From an uncultured Oscillospiraceae bacterium (GTDB lineage: Bacteria; Bacillota; Clostridia; Oscillospirales; Oscillospiraceae): 15,563 nt of DNA. The position numbers and the translations under genes were made by a program. A model generated the notes under the pieces. It had not been told where the DNA came from and searched no databases. It saw only the letters and a program-made list of their open reading frames with translations. Positions 6,609 to 15,076 of this stretch are shown piece after piece. Where the stretch lies: assembly GCA_934573945.1 (NCBI GenBank), contig CAKTMQ010000027.1, positions 1 through 15,563 on the forward strand. The letters run 5' to 3'. The first letter of the stretch is position 1; every line of letters starts with the position of its first letter.

Positions 6609-7136
6609 GTGGAGCTATGGATCATTCTCGCGCCGCTCATTCTGCTGTTGGGCGGCTGGGCGGTATCCACCCAGCGTCGACTGTCGATCCTGGCGGAAAA
6701 CGCCGACAGCGCCATGCGGCAGCTGGGTGTACAGCTGTCCTCGCGGCTGGACGCGCTGGCAGGTCTGCTGGAACTGGCGGCGGGCTGCGCACCGCAGGAG
6801 GTGCAGCCGCTCTCTGATCGTGTCCGCGCTCAGCGCAGCGGCGGCAGTACCGCCATCACACCGGAGGATGTGCAGCGGCAGGAGCAGCTGATCGACGAGA
6901 CGCTGCACAGCGTGACGGCGCTGACGCAGGCGTACCCCCAGCTGGAGCACGATGCGCGCTACAAAAAATGCACGATGGCTCTGGACTGCTATGAGAAAAT
7001 GGTACAGACCAGCGTGCTGATCTACAACGACGCAGTGGCCAAGCTGAACCGTGCCGTGATGGCCTTCCCCGCCCGGCTGGCCGCCGGAGCGATGGGCTTC
7101 CGGCAGCGGGCGTATCTGGAGCTGCCCAAGGCGTAA
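6609..7136 (+). CDS. LemA family protein
   Basis: 175 aa, the usual LemA size. An N-terminal membrane anchor (~2-18, ELWIILAPLILLLGGWA) is followed by an alpha-helical domain with LemA landmarks: ENADSAMRQLGVQLSSRLDAL (~30-50), the TPEDVQRQEQLI segment, and YEKMVQTSVLIYNDAVAKLNRAVMAFP near the C-terminus. LemA proteins are membrane-anchored helical proteins of unclear molecular function, often next to other envelope genes. Start choice: GTG at 6609 with AGGAG 7 nt upstream; a longer in-frame reading from 6552 would run through the terminator hairpin and is rejected. No promoter is evident in the 18 nt between terminator and start, so expression may depend on read-through or on a promoter before the hairpin. 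Confidence 0.87.
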   Translation: MELWIILAPLILLLGGWAVSTQRRLSILAENADSAMRQLGVQLSSRLDALAGLLELAAGCAPQEVQPLSDRVRAQRSGGSTAITPEDVQRQEQLIDETLHSVTALTQAYPQLEHDARYKKCTMALDCYEKMVQTSVLIYNDAVAKLNRAVMAFPARLAAGAMGFRQRAYLELPKA

Positions 7137-7227
7137 GCGGTATTTTTTCGCCGCGCAGCAAAAAGCACCCTATAAACACGTACACATATACACACAAAGC
7201 TGCATCAGAGAAAGGATAGGTTTTGGT

Positions 7228-8178
7228 ATGGGTCTGTTCAGCAACAACAAGAAGTTATGCCCCATCTGCGGCAGCCCTACGCCGCGGCTGCTGCCCACCA
7301 AGGTGGCGGATATGCCGCTGTGCAAGGAGTGTGCCGGAAAGGTAGATCTGCCCGGCGGCGCACTGGATCAGATGTCGCTGGAGGACTTCCAGAAGTATCT
7401 GGCCTTTTATGAGGCGAACCGGCCGCTGCGGGAGAAGTTCACCGAGACCTATCGGCTCAACTTCGGTTTTTTCGGCGCCGATCTGGTGCTGGACACGGCA
7501 CACCGGCTGCTGCGGCTGAAGAACCAGGACGACGCGCTGGTGATGGAGCCGGAGCACATCCAGTCCTTCCGCGTTCTGGCCGACGAACGGCCGCTGTTCG
7601 AGATCAGGGACGGCGTGCTGCTGTGCCGCCGCACCGACGTGGAGGCACGTGCCAGAGCGCTGGCGCCCCAGATCGACCGCTTCCTGATGCAGCAGCAGGA
7701 GTACGACCGGATGGAGCAGTTCGAGATGCTGCACCAGCAGCTGGAGCGCAAGCCCGGCGAAAAAGCGCCGGAGCGCCCTTATATCAGCCGTCCCCGTTTC
7801 AGCGCCACAGCGCCGGTACAGCAGTTCCGCGTGGAGCTGACCCTGCGCCACCCCTACTGGAAGCGCTTTGAGGCCACGCTGGGCGCACCGGACTTCGACA
7901 GCGAGCACCCCAGTGTGGAGGGCTATCTGTGCGACTACAACGAGAAGGTCAACCAGCTGCACGAGCTGGCATCCAAAGTGCTGCTTATCGTGGATCCCCG
8001 CGGCCGGGAGCAGCAGGAGGGCGCGGCGCAGCCGGCGGCAGTCTCCGCACCCCAGCCGGTACAGGCCGCCGCGGCCGATCCGGTGGCGGAGATCCAGAAG
8101 TACAAGAGTCTGCTGGACGCGGGCGTGATCACCGAGGAGGAGTTCACAGCCAAGAAGCGGCAGCTGATGGGCATTTGA
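7228..8178 (+). CDS. Zinc-ribbon (DUF4428-like) protein with C-terminal SHOCT domain
   Basis: 316 aa. The N-terminus carries a CPICG...CKEC zinc ribbon (Cys11, Cys14, Cys32, Cys35) resembling DUF4428 domains. A middle region of ~60-250 has no assignment I can make. An Ala/Pro/Gln-rich linker (~252-282) leads to a C-terminal short helical hairpin, [20 protein letters not shown], a classic SHOCT motif (~286-316). No signal peptide or membrane segment is seen, so it is probably cytoplasmic. SHOCT motifs are thought to mediate oligomerisation or targeting; its actual role is unknown. The ribosome binding site (AAAGGAT, ~12 nt from ATG) is weak. It precedes the clostripain-like gene by 11 nt and is probably in one operon with it. 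Confidence 0.8.
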   Translation: MGLFSNNKKLCPICGSPTPRLLPTKVADMPLCKECAGKVDLPGGALDQMSLEDFQKYLAFYEANRPLREKFTETYRLNFGFFGADLVLDTAHRLLRLKNQDDALVMEPEHIQSFRVLADERPLFEIRDGVLLCRRTDVEARARALAPQIDRFLMQQQEYDRMEQFEMLHQQLERKPGEKAPERPYISRPRFSATAPVQQFRVELTLRHPYWKRFEATLGAPDFDSEHPSVEGYLCDYNEKVNQLHELASKVLLIVDPRGREQQEGAAQPAAVSAPQPVQAAAADPVAEIQKYKSLLDAGVITEEEFTAKKRQLMGI

Positions 8179-8189
8179 CAGGAGGTCTC

Positions 8190-10130
8190 ATGAAAAAGAA
8201 ATGGTTGGCACTGCTGCTGGCTCTGGTCATGGCACTGAGCCTGACCGCCTGCGGCGACACGGCAGACGTTCCCTCGCCGGAGGATGGCAGCTGGGCGGTC
8301 TACTGGTACCTGTGCGGCAGTGATCTGGAATCTGAGGGCGGCTTTGCCACCAGTGACCTGAGCGAGCTGATGGAGGTGGAGCTGCCGGAGAACGTGACGG
8401 TGGTCATCGAGACCGGCGGCGCAGCTACCTGGTACAACGACACAGTGGATCCGGAAAAGCTGCAGCGCTATGTGTACAGCAGCGAAGGCCTGCAGCTGGT
8501 GGACGAACAGCCCTCGGCCAGCATGGGCGAGGCACAGACACTGGCGGACTTCCTGACCTTTGCCAGTGAGAACTACCCCGCCGACAAGACGGCGGTGGTG
8601 TTCTGGAACCACGGCGGCGGCTCCGTCACCGGCGCGGCCTTTGACGAGCTGTACGGCTACGATTCCCTGACGCTGGACGAGATGTACACCGCGTTTACCG
8701 CCGTGTGGCAGCCCTCCGGGAGCCAGCCGCCGGTGGAGCTGGTGGGCTTTGACACCTGCCTGATGGCCACGGTGGACGTGGCGGGCACCTTTGCGGACAT
8801 CGCCCACTATCTGGTGGCGTCCGAGGAGACGGAACCGGCCAACGGCTGGTACTACTCCCAGTGGGTCGGCGCACTGGCAGAAGATCCCGGCATGGACGGC
8901 GCGGCGCTGGGCAAGGTGATCTGCGACGCCTACTACGCCGGATGTGAAGAGGTGGGCACCGAGGACAACACTACGCTGTCTCTCACCGACCTGACGAAGG
9001 TAGGTACGCTGCTGGACGCTTATGAGTCCTTCGGCGCCGAGGCGCTGACCGCCGCCTGCGACGATCCCGGCTTCTTCTCCCGCTTCGGCCGCATTGCCGC
9101 CCAGAGCGAGAACTACGGCGGCAACACCCGTGAGCAGGGCTATACCAACATGGTGGATCTGGGACACATGGCGCGGCAGAGCAGCGACACTCTGACCACC
9201 GCCCAGTGGGTGCTGGACGCGCTGGACGAGTGCGTACTGTACCGGGTCAACGGCGCATACCGCAGTGAGGCCACCGGACTTTCCTGCTACTACTCCTATA
9301 ACGGCGACGTGGACGACCTGAGCGGCTATACCGGCGTGGGTACCGGCAAGGCTTTCAAATACTTCTATACTTACGAGCTGACCGGCGAGCTGGATGACGA
9401 CGGCATGGCCTATCTGGCCGACCTGAGCATCGATCAGCTGCCGGAGATCCAGAGCCTGTCCTCCATGGGCTGGAACAACATCGTGCCTGATCTGAATGAG
9501 GACGGCAACGCCTTTGTGACGCTCGGCCCGGAGGCGGACAGCATCCTGACCAGCATCGGCTTCTCCCTGTACTACGTGGACACGGAGAACGACGCCATGA
9601 TGCTGCTGGGCACCGACAACGACATGACTGCCGACTGGGAAAACGGCGTGTTCTACGACAACTTCCGGGGCGTATGGGGCAGCATCGACGGCCATATGGT
9701 CTACATGGAGCTGAGCTATGAGGGCGACGACTACAACCTCTACGCGGTGCCGGTGCTGCTCAACGGCGAGGCATACAACCTGCAGGTGGCCTACGACTTC
9801 ACCGAGGAGGAATGGTACATCCTGGGGGCGCGGCAGGGCATCGACGACAACGGCATGGCCGACAAGGAGCTGCGGCTGCTGCAGGAGGGCGACGAGCTGA
9901 CCACCATCTGGTATCTGTCCTCCATCTCCGGGGACGATGACTTCGAGCCCTACGAGATCGACACGCTGACCGTGACGGCGGACACCGCCTTCAGCGAGGT
10001 AGCGCTGCCCGACGGCGACTACGCCATGTTCTTCGAGATGACGGACGCCACCGGTGAGACGGCTTCTTCCGACATGATCGTCTTCACCTGTGAGGGCGGC
10101 GACATCTCTACCTCCGTCAGCGCGGAGTAA
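8190..10130 (+). CDS. Clostripain-family (C11) cysteine peptidase, lipoprotein
   Basis: 646 aa. The signal peptide [20 protein letters not shown] ends in a lipobox LTAC with Cys21, so the mature protein should be tethered to the outer face of the membrane. The caspase-like (clan CD) peptidase core is at ~35-400, with the catalytic pair His141 in FWNHGGG and Cys190 in GFDTCLMA, the clostripain signature. Clan CD C11 enzymes cleave after basic residues, usually Arg, and many self-process. The remaining ~250 residues are acidic and Tyr/Asp-rich, probably beta-structured, and not assigned. Start choice: ATG at 8190 with GGAGG 5 nt upstream; longer readings enter the preceding gene. It could act in protein turnover or host-protein degradation; the substrate is unknown. 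Confidence 0.9.
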   Translation: MKKKWLALLLALVMALSLTACGDTADVPSPEDGSWAVYWYLCGSDLESEGGFATSDLSELMEVELPENVTVVIETGGAATWYNDTVDPEKLQRYVYSSEGLQLVDEQPSASMGEAQTLADFLTFASENYPADKTAVVFWNHGGGSVTGAAFDELYGYDSLTLDEMYTAFTAVWQPSGSQPPVELVGFDTCLMATVDVAGTFADIAHYLVASEETEPANGWYYSQWVGALAEDPGMDGAALGKVICDAYYAGCEEVGTEDNTTLSLTDLTKVGTLLDAYESFGAEALTAACDDPGFFSRFGRIAAQSENYGGNTREQGYTNMVDLGHMARQSSDTLTTAQWVLDALDECVLYRVNGAYRSEATGLSCYYSYNGDVDDLSGYTGVGTGKAFKYFYTYELTGELDDDGMAYLADLSIDQLPEIQSLSSMGWNNIVPDLNEDGNAFVTLGPEADSILTSIGFSLYYVDTENDAMMLLGTDNDMTADWENGVFYDNFRGVWGSIDGHMVYMELSYEGDDYNLYAVPVLLNGEAYNLQVAYDFTEEEWYILGARQGIDDNGMADKELRLLQEGDELTTIWYLSSISGDDDFEPYEIDTLTVTADTAFSEVALPDGDYAMFFEMTDATGETASSDMIVFTCEGGDISTSVSAE

Positions 10131-10146
10131 AACACTTCTTTCGTAG

Positions 10147-10167
10147 TAAACCGGCACGTCCGGTTTA
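10147..10167 (+). other. Short perfect hairpin between the peptidase and small lipoprotein genes
   Basis: TAAACCGG-CACGT-CCGGTTTA, an 8-bp perfect stem with a 5-nt loop, begins 17 nt after the peptidase stop. No T-run follows, so it is more likely an mRNA stability or processing element, or an operator, than a terminator. Confidence 0.5.
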
Positions 10168-10210
10168 TGAATAACAACACCATCCAAATGTGATAGGGAG
10201 GAAAATCAAC

Positions 10211-10759
10211 ATGAATATCAAAAAGCTTCTGGCGTGCCTGCTGGCATTGGTCATGGTACTGTCTCTGGTGGCCTGCGGCGGCGACGCCGGCACCACCGAT
10301 GACGTTGACACCGATCCGCAGCCGACAGAGGACGTCGATCAGCAGCCGGATGCCGGCGATGAGCAGACCAGCCCCGAGGGTCAGAGCCTGATGGAGATCC
10401 TGAAGGACAGATTCGTTGCCGTTCCCGATCTGGCGGGCACCACCTGGACCTTCATCGGCGGCTATATGCAGGGCGTGCAGCTGACCGAAGAGAACACCGC
10501 CGACATCCTGAGCCAGATGGACGATCTGTACCAGTTCGAGTTCATCGATGACACCACCGCTGTTCTGACCGAGGGTCTGGATACCATCACCGAGGGCACC
10601 TACGAAGTGGCCGCGAATGGCATGACTGCCAAGATCGTGGTGGGCGAAGTCACCTATGCCGGCACCTTCATCGAGCAGGAGGACGGCTACGTTCTGGTGG
10701 CGATGCTGGACGGCACCGGCATGAACGCACTGTATTTCCATCTGGTCATCGAGGGCTGA
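10211..10759 (+). CDS. Small lipoprotein of unknown function
   Basis: 182 aa. The signal peptide ends in a lipobox LVAC with Cys22. A ~40-residue acidic, Asp/Pro/Gln-rich linker follows, then a compact domain (~65-182) predicted to be rich in beta strands, with TTWTFIGGYMQGVQLTEENT and a repeated pattern of Gly-Thr-Tyr strands reminiscent of lipocalin-like folds. I do not recognise a family. The mature protein should be anchored on the outer membrane face, like the upstream peptidase. Start choice: ATG at 10211 with GGAGG 9 nt before it; an upstream GTG at 10190 would place the signal peptide off the N-terminus. It is 80 nt after the peptidase gene and may be co-transcribed. Confidence 0.82.
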   Translation: MNIKKLLACLLALVMVLSLVACGGDAGTTDDVDTDPQPTEDVDQQPDAGDEQTSPEGQSLMEILKDRFVAVPDLAGTTWTFIGGYMQGVQLTEENTADILSQMDDLYQFEFIDDTTAVLTEGLDTITEGTYEVAANGMTAKIVVGEVTYAGTFIEQEDGYVLVAMLDGTGMNALYFHLVIEG

Positions 10760-10786
10760 TAAAACCGATACCGACCTGGGGGGGTC

Positions 10787-10829
10787 ATAAGGGGCGCAGG
10801 CAAGGTGCAAGACCTGCCTGCGCCCTTAT
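10787..10829 (+). other. Long GC-rich stem-loop downstream of the small lipoprotein
   Basis: The arms ATAAGGGGCGCAGGCA and TGCCTGCGCCCTTAT pair over 15 bp with one bulged G. A further short stem GGT/ACC lies in the loop. No T-tract follows. It is 28 nt past the lipoprotein stop and is preceded by a run of seven G (10778-10784). Confidence 0.6.
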
Positions 10830-10856
10830 AGCGATCGGGGACAAAAGCACAGCTCC

Positions 10857-10902
10857 GGCCTGCCTGCCGGCGGGACGCTCCGGCGTCCGCCGCGGCAAGG
10901 CC
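10857..10902 (+). other. Second structured element, 46-nt bulged hairpin
   Basis: The outer stem GGCCTGCC (10857-10864) pairs with GGCAAGGCC (10894-10902) with one bulged A. The inner stem runs CGGC-G-GGACGC (10868-10878) against GCGTCC-GCCG (10883-10892) around a TCCG tetraloop. It lies between the stem-loop at 10787-10829 and the bidirectional terminator. It could be a non-coding RNA or an extragenic repeat; no family is recognised. Confidence 0.5.
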
Positions 10903-10916
10903 ATGGGGGAGGCTGA

Positions 10917-10956
10917 AAAAAGCACCCGCGTACCATTCGGTACGCAGGTGCTTTTT
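10917..10956. terminator. Bidirectional intrinsic terminator between the lipoprotein and gcv operons
   Basis: AAAAAGCACC-C-GCGTACC, loop ATTC, then GGTACGC-A-GGTGCTTTTT: a 17-bp stem pairing (plus one C/A mismatch) that gives a T-run on both strands. It lies 18 nt past the lpdA stop on the minus strand and can also end plus-strand transcripts from the lipoprotein gene. Confidence 0.9.
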
Positions 10957-10973
10957 ATGGTATACGAAAGCTC

Positions 10974-12353
10974 TTACAGCTTGCCGCGCAGGTTTTCCAG
11001 CGCCTCTGTCATCGCCTCCTCAAAGGAGGGATGAGGACGCATCACACGGCACAGCTCCTCCACCGTCTGGTGGTTGACCATGGCGGCGCTGAGCTGGCTG
11101 ATCATATCACTGGCGTGCTGGCACATCAGCTGGGCGCCGATGATCTCGTGGGTATCGGTGCGCGCCACCACCTTCATGAAGCAGCGGCCAGGATCCTCGA
11201 TGACGGTACGTGCGTTGCCGAACATGGTGCACTTTCCGGCCACGGCGGGGATGCCCTGCTCTCTGGCCTCTGCCTCGGTGAGACCCACCACGGCGATCTC
11301 CGGTGTGCTGTAGATGCAGCTGGGGATCACGTGCAGATCCACATGGTCGGCCACGCCGCACATCCGCTCCACACAGGCTGTGCCCTGGGCGGCGGCCACG
11401 TGTGCCAGCTGCACCGCGGAGGAGGCGTCGCCGATGGCGTAAACGCCGGGGATGCTGGTCTGGTAATTCTCGTCCACCTGCAGACTTCTGCCGCGGCAGG
11501 CAGGCGTCAGGCCGTCGGCAAACAGGCCGTCCCAATAGGCGCGGCGGCCGATGGCACACAGCACCTTTTCGCCGGTAACCGTCTTTTCCGCGCCCTTTTG
11601 CAGCAGATGGACGCACAGACCGTCCGCCGTCTGCTCCAGCGACTGCACCATGGCGTTGGTCAGCACCTCCACGCCCTGCTTTTTCAGGATCTGCTGTAAG
11701 TTCTGTCCCAGCTCACGATCCATATTGGGCAGCAGGCGATCCATGCCCTCCACCAGTGTGACGGTGCAGCCCAGATTGCGGTAAAAGGTGGCGAACTCCA
11801 CGCCGATAACGCCGCCGCCGATGATGACCAGGGAGTCATAGAGCCGGTCGCTGCCCTCCAGCAGCTCGTCGGAGGTCATGACGCCGTCCAGCTCCAGACC
11901 GGGGATAGGCGGGCGGACATTAACGGAGCCGGTGGCGATGAGGATCCTCTCGGCGGTATAGCGGGCCACCGTGCCGTCGGAGGCGGTGACGTCCACTGCG
12001 CCGGGGGCGGCAATGCGGCCGGTACCCTCGATAAGCTCCACCTTGGCGGCCTTCAAAAGGCTGTGGATGCCGCCCCGCAGCTTTTCGGAAACGCTGCGCT
12101 TATAGGCAAAGATCTCCGTCAGGTCGAAGGAGGCACCGGCGGCGTGAACGCCCATAGCGGCGCCGTCCACCGCGTCGCGGTAGACCTGAGAGGCGTGGAG
12201 CAGGGTCTTGGTGGGGATACAGCCCCGGTTCAGGCAGGTACCGCCCACCTCCCGGCACTCCACCACGGCGGTATGCAGTCCCAGCGCGGCGGCGCGGAGC
12301 GCCGCCGTGTAGCCCCCGGGACCGGCGCCGATGACAAGCAGTTGATAGTCCAT
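10974..12353 (-). CDS. lpdA: Dihydrolipoyl dehydrogenase (glycine cleavage L-protein)
   Basis: 459 aa, the typical size. It reoxidises dihydrolipoyl-H-protein with FAD and NAD+. The FAD-binding GAGPGG (9-14), redox-active disulfide GGTCLNRGCIPTK (Cys40, Cys45), NAD-binding IIGGGVIGVEF (~178-188), second FAD motif YAIGDAS (~305-311), and the C-terminal catalytic dyad in HPSFEE (His441, Glu446) are all visible. It is the last gene of the gcv operon. Start choice: an ATG at 12359 overlaps the gcvPB stop but is only 1 nt after GGAGG; the ATG at 12353 has ideal 7-nt spacing, so it is preferred, two residues shorter. The position strongly suggests a dedicated L-protein for glycine cleavage rather than a pyruvate dehydrogenase E3. 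Confidence 0.95.
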   Translation of the reverse strand: MDYQLLVIGAGPGGYTAALRAAALGLHTAVVECREVGGTCLNRGCIPTKTLLHASQVYRDAVDGAAMGVHAAGASFDLTEIFAYKRSVSEKLRGGIHSLLKAAKVELIEGTGRIAAPGAVDVTASDGTVARYTAERILIATGSVNVRPPIPGLELDGVMTSDELLEGSDRLYDSLVIIGGGVIGVEFATFYRNLGCTVTLVEGMDRLLPNMDRELGQNLQQILKKQGVEVLTNAMVQSLEQTADGLCVHLLQKGAEKTVTGEKVLCAIGRRAYWDGLFADGLTPACRGRSLQVDENYQTSIPGVYAIGDASSAVQLAHVAAAQGTACVERMCGVADHVDLHVIPSCIYSTPEIAVVGLTEAEAREQGIPAVAGKCTMFGNARTVIEDPGRCFMKVVARTDTHEIIGAQLMCQHASDMISQLSAAMVNHQTVEELCRVMRPHPSFEEAMTEALENLRGKL

Positions 12354-12355
12354 AC

Positions 12356-13762
12356 TCATTCCTCCGGACGCCAGCGCAGCACCGGGTGACGCGCCGCCTG
12401 CACCTCGTCGGGTCGGCCGATGGGCATATGGTGGGGCGCGGTGTGCATGGCGGCGGCGTCTTCACCGGCCTTATGGTACAGCCGGCACAGTACGTCGGCG
12501 GCGTGATCCAGCGTCTCGGGGCCTTCCGTCTCGGTGGGCTCCAGCATCAGCGCCTCGTGGACGATCAGCGGGAAATACATCGTGGGCGGATGGATACCCT
12601 CATCGATGAGGGATTTTGCCACGTCCAGTGCCGTGACGCCGGTGTCCTTTTTCAGGCCGCTGAGATCCAGCACAAACTCGTGCATACAGATCCGGTCGTA
12701 GGCCGGGGTATAGGTGCCCTTCAGTTTAGCCAGCAGATAGTTGGCGTTGAGCACCGCGTTCTGGGCGGCCTCGGGGATACCCTCTTTACCCAGTGTCATC
12801 AGATAGGTCAGGGCACGCACCACCACCAAGAAGTTGCCCCGGAAGCTGCGCACCTGCAGGTGACCCGGGTCCTCCGCCAGCGCACTGTGGGGCAGGTAGG
12901 GCGCCAGAAACGCCTTGCAGCCCACCGCACCCGCACCGGGGCCGCCGCCGCCGTGAGGCGTGGCAAAGGTCTTGTGCAGATTCATGTGGATGCAGTCAAA
13001 GCCCATGTCGCCGGGGCGGACAACGCCCATAACGGCATTGAGGTTGGCACCGTCGTAGTAGCACAGGCCGCCGGCCTCGTGGACAAGGCGGGTGATCTCC
13101 AGAATATTCTTGTCGAAGATGCCCACCGTGTTGGGATTGGTGAGCATCAGTCCGGCGGTATCCTCACCCAGCACGGCGCGCAGCGCGTCCAGATCCACAC
13201 AGCCGTCCGCGCCGGAGGCGATATTCACCACCTGATAGCCGCACATGGCGGCGGTGGCGGGGTTGGTGCCGTGGGCACTGTCGGGCACAATGATCTTGGT
13301 GCGCTTGCGGTCGCCCCGGGCATCGTGATACTGCTTGATGAGCAGCACGCCGGTGAACTCACCATGGGCACCGGCAGCGGGCTGGAAGGTCATGTCGTCC
13401 ATGCCGGAGATCTCACACAGGTAGGACTTGGCGGTATCCAGCACCTCCTGCACACCCTGCTGGTCAGCGGCGGGAGACAGGGGATGGACGGCGGTGAAGC
13501 CCTCCAGCGCGGCCATCTCCTCATCGATGCGGGGATTGTACTTCATGGTGCAGGAACCCAGGGGGTAGAAGCCGCAGTTGACGCCGTGTACCTGCTGGCA
13601 GAGCTCCGTATAGTGGCGGGAGACATCGGTCTCGCTCAGCTCCGGCAGGGCGGGCTTCGTCTCGCGGCGCAGGGAGGCGGGCAGTACCGTTTCCGGCACA
13701 TCGCACGCAGGCAGCAGGGTACTGCGGCGGCCGGGGACGCTCTTTTCAAAAATCAGCTTCAT
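12356..13762 (-). CDS. gcvPB: Glycine dehydrogenase (decarboxylating), subunit 2
   Basis: 468 aa, normal for the C-terminal half of a split P-protein. It carries the PLP lysine in MNLHKTFATPHGGGGPGAG (Lys264), with the usual PLP-site blocks DSAHGTNPA (~151-159) and YYDGANLNAV (~215-224). With GcvPA it forms the PLP enzyme that decarboxylates glycine and passes the aminomethyl group to lipoyl-GcvH. The ATG at 13762 overlaps the gcvPA stop as ATGA, so translation is likely coupled; AGGAGG lies 10 nt upstream, inside gcvPA. The longer reading to 13837 is rejected because it lies inside gcvPA. Confidence 0.95.
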   Translation of the reverse strand: MKLIFEKSVPGRRSTLLPACDVPETVLPASLRRETKPALPELSETDVSRHYTELCQQVHGVNCGFYPLGSCTMKYNPRIDEEMAALEGFTAVHPLSPAADQQGVQEVLDTAKSYLCEISGMDDMTFQPAAGAHGEFTGVLLIKQYHDARGDRKRTKIIVPDSAHGTNPATAAMCGYQVVNIASGADGCVDLDALRAVLGEDTAGLMLTNPNTVGIFDKNILEITRLVHEAGGLCYYDGANLNAVMGVVRPGDMGFDCIHMNLHKTFATPHGGGGPGAGAVGCKAFLAPYLPHSALAEDPGHLQVRSFRGNFLVVVRALTYLMTLGKEGIPEAAQNAVLNANYLLAKLKGTYTPAYDRICMHEFVLDLSGLKKDTGVTALDVAKSLIDEGIHPPTMYFPLIVHEALMLEPTETEGPETLDHAADVLCRLYHKAGEDAAAMHTAPHHMPIGRPDEVQAARHPVLRWRPEE

Positions 13763-15075
13763 TTTGCCAGCACCTCCTTTACAATGGCCACGGTCTGATC
13801 CAGCGCAGCACGGGTGACCTTTTCGGTGGCGCACCACAGCACGCCGCCCTCCACAGGCAGGCCGCCCAGAATACCGGCGTCGGCCAGCGCAGCCATCACC
13901 TCGTCCACACGGGGCATATCGGTGACGAACTCATGGAAGAAATCGCCGGTATAGCGCAGCTGCACACCGTCGACGGCACACAGCGCGTCAGCCAGATAGT
14001 GTGCCTTGGCCATGGACTGCTCGGCCGCCTGTGTCATGCCGTCAGGACCCATGGCAGCCATGTAGAGACCGGCGGTCAGGGCGCACAGCGCCTCGTTGGA
14101 GCAGATGTTGCTGCTGGCCTTCTCCCGGCGGATATGCTGCTCCCGCGCCTGCAGACTCAGTACATAGGCGCGGCGGCCTTCGGCATCGGTGGTCTCACCC
14201 ACGATGCGGCCGGGCAGCTTGCGCATCAGCTTCTCCGTGGCGGCCATATAGCCCAGATAGGGGCCGCCGGCTGCCAGCGGCAGACCCAGGGGCTGCCCCT
14301 CACCCACGGCGATGTCGGCGCCGCAGGCACGGGGCGTTTTCATGATGGCCAGTGCGATGGGATTGCAGCCCATGATGTACAGGGCGCCCGCCTCATGGAC
14401 GGCGGCGCCCAGTGCCTCCGCATCCTCAAAGAGGCCGTGGAAGTTGGGCTGCTGGACATAGAAGGAGGCCACATCCGCGGTGAGCATCTCCCGCAGGGCA
14501 TCCGGATCCGTTTTGCCGTCCTTCTCCGGCACAAGGCGCAGCTCATCACCGGTGCCGTAGCAGTAGGTGCGGATGGTGTTGATCACATCGGGGTGTGCGG
14601 CAGCGGACACCAGCGTGACGCGGCGCTTGCGGTCACGGCACATGGCGGCGGCTTCCGCGGCGGCGGATGCGCCGTCGTACACGGAGGCGTTGGACACGTC
14701 CATGCCCGTCAGCTCACAGATCATGGTCTGGTATTCAAAGATGGACTGCAGCAGCCCCTGACTCATCTCCGCCTGATAGGGGGTGTAGGCCGTCAGGAAC
14801 TCCTCCTTGGCGGGGATATATTTGACGATGCTGGGGATATAGTGGTCATAGGCGCCGGCACCCCGGAGGATCACATCATACACCCGGTTCTTGTCCGCCA
14901 TGGCGCGGACGGCGCGGCCCACCTCCAGCTCACTCATGCCGGAGGGAATGTCCAGCGGATGATCCAGATACATCTCCGCCGGTACGTCGCCGTACAGCTG
15001 GCGGAAGGAGGTCAGGCCGATGGCCTGCAGCATCTCCTGCCGCTGCGCCGGCGTGGAGGGGATATAGCTGCCCAT
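13759..15075 (-). CDS. gcvPA: Glycine dehydrogenase (decarboxylating), subunit 1
   Basis: 438 aa, standard for the N-terminal P-protein subunit. Recognisable blocks are YIPSTPAQRQEMLQAIG (~4-20), IPSGMSELEV (~42-51), AYTPYQAEMSQGLLQSIFEY (~95-114), NASVYDGASAAAEAA (~128-142), and EGQPLGLPLAAGGPYLG in the second half. It lacks the PLP lysine, as expected, since that is on GcvPB. The start is the ATG at 15075 with AGGAGG 6 nt upstream. One base separates it from the gcvH stop (TGA-T-ATG). A longer reading to 15171 would lie inside gcvH and is rejected. Confidence 0.95.
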   Translation of the reverse strand: MGSYIPSTPAQRQEMLQAIGLTSFRQLYGDVPAEMYLDHPLDIPSGMSELEVGRAVRAMADKNRVYDVILRGAGAYDHYIPSIVKYIPAKEEFLTAYTPYQAEMSQGLLQSIFEYQTMICELTGMDVSNASVYDGASAAAEAAAMCRDRKRRVTLVSAAAHPDVINTIRTYCYGTGDELRLVPEKDGKTDPDALREMLTADVASFYVQQPNFHGLFEDAEALGAAVHEAGALYIMGCNPIALAIMKTPRACGADIAVGEGQPLGLPLAAGGPYLGYMAATEKLMRKLPGRIVGETTDAEGRRAYVLSLQAREQHIRREKASSNICSNEALCALTAGLYMAAMGPDGMTQAAEQSMAKAHYLADALCAVDGVQLRYTGDFFHEFVTDMPRVDEVMAALADAGILGGLPVEGGVLWCATEKVTRAALDQTVAIVKEVLAK

Positions 15076-15076
15076 A

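Noticed and set aside
7935..10187. 750-codon open frame antisense to the C11 peptidase
   Set aside because: Val/His/Gln-rich shadow translation with no domain; the sense strand has a lipoprotein signal, catalytic His and Cys and a good ribosome binding site.
8190..10280. Similarity of the two lipoprotein signal peptides as a recent duplication
   Set aside because: The resemblance is limited to the LALVMxLSLxACG signal segment, common in lipoproteins of these bacteria; the mature proteins are unrelated.
10787..10829. Stem-loop read as an intrinsic terminator or tRNA-like element
   Set aside because: There is no T-tract after the stem, and no cloverleaf arms or anticodon loop; the true terminator is at 10917-10956.
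12386..13798. Long open frame antisense to gcvPB (and a similar one at 13933-15156 antisense to gcvPA)
   Set aside because: Gly/His/Val/Gln-rich mirror translations with no family match; the opposite strand carries unmistakable glycine decarboxylase subunits.
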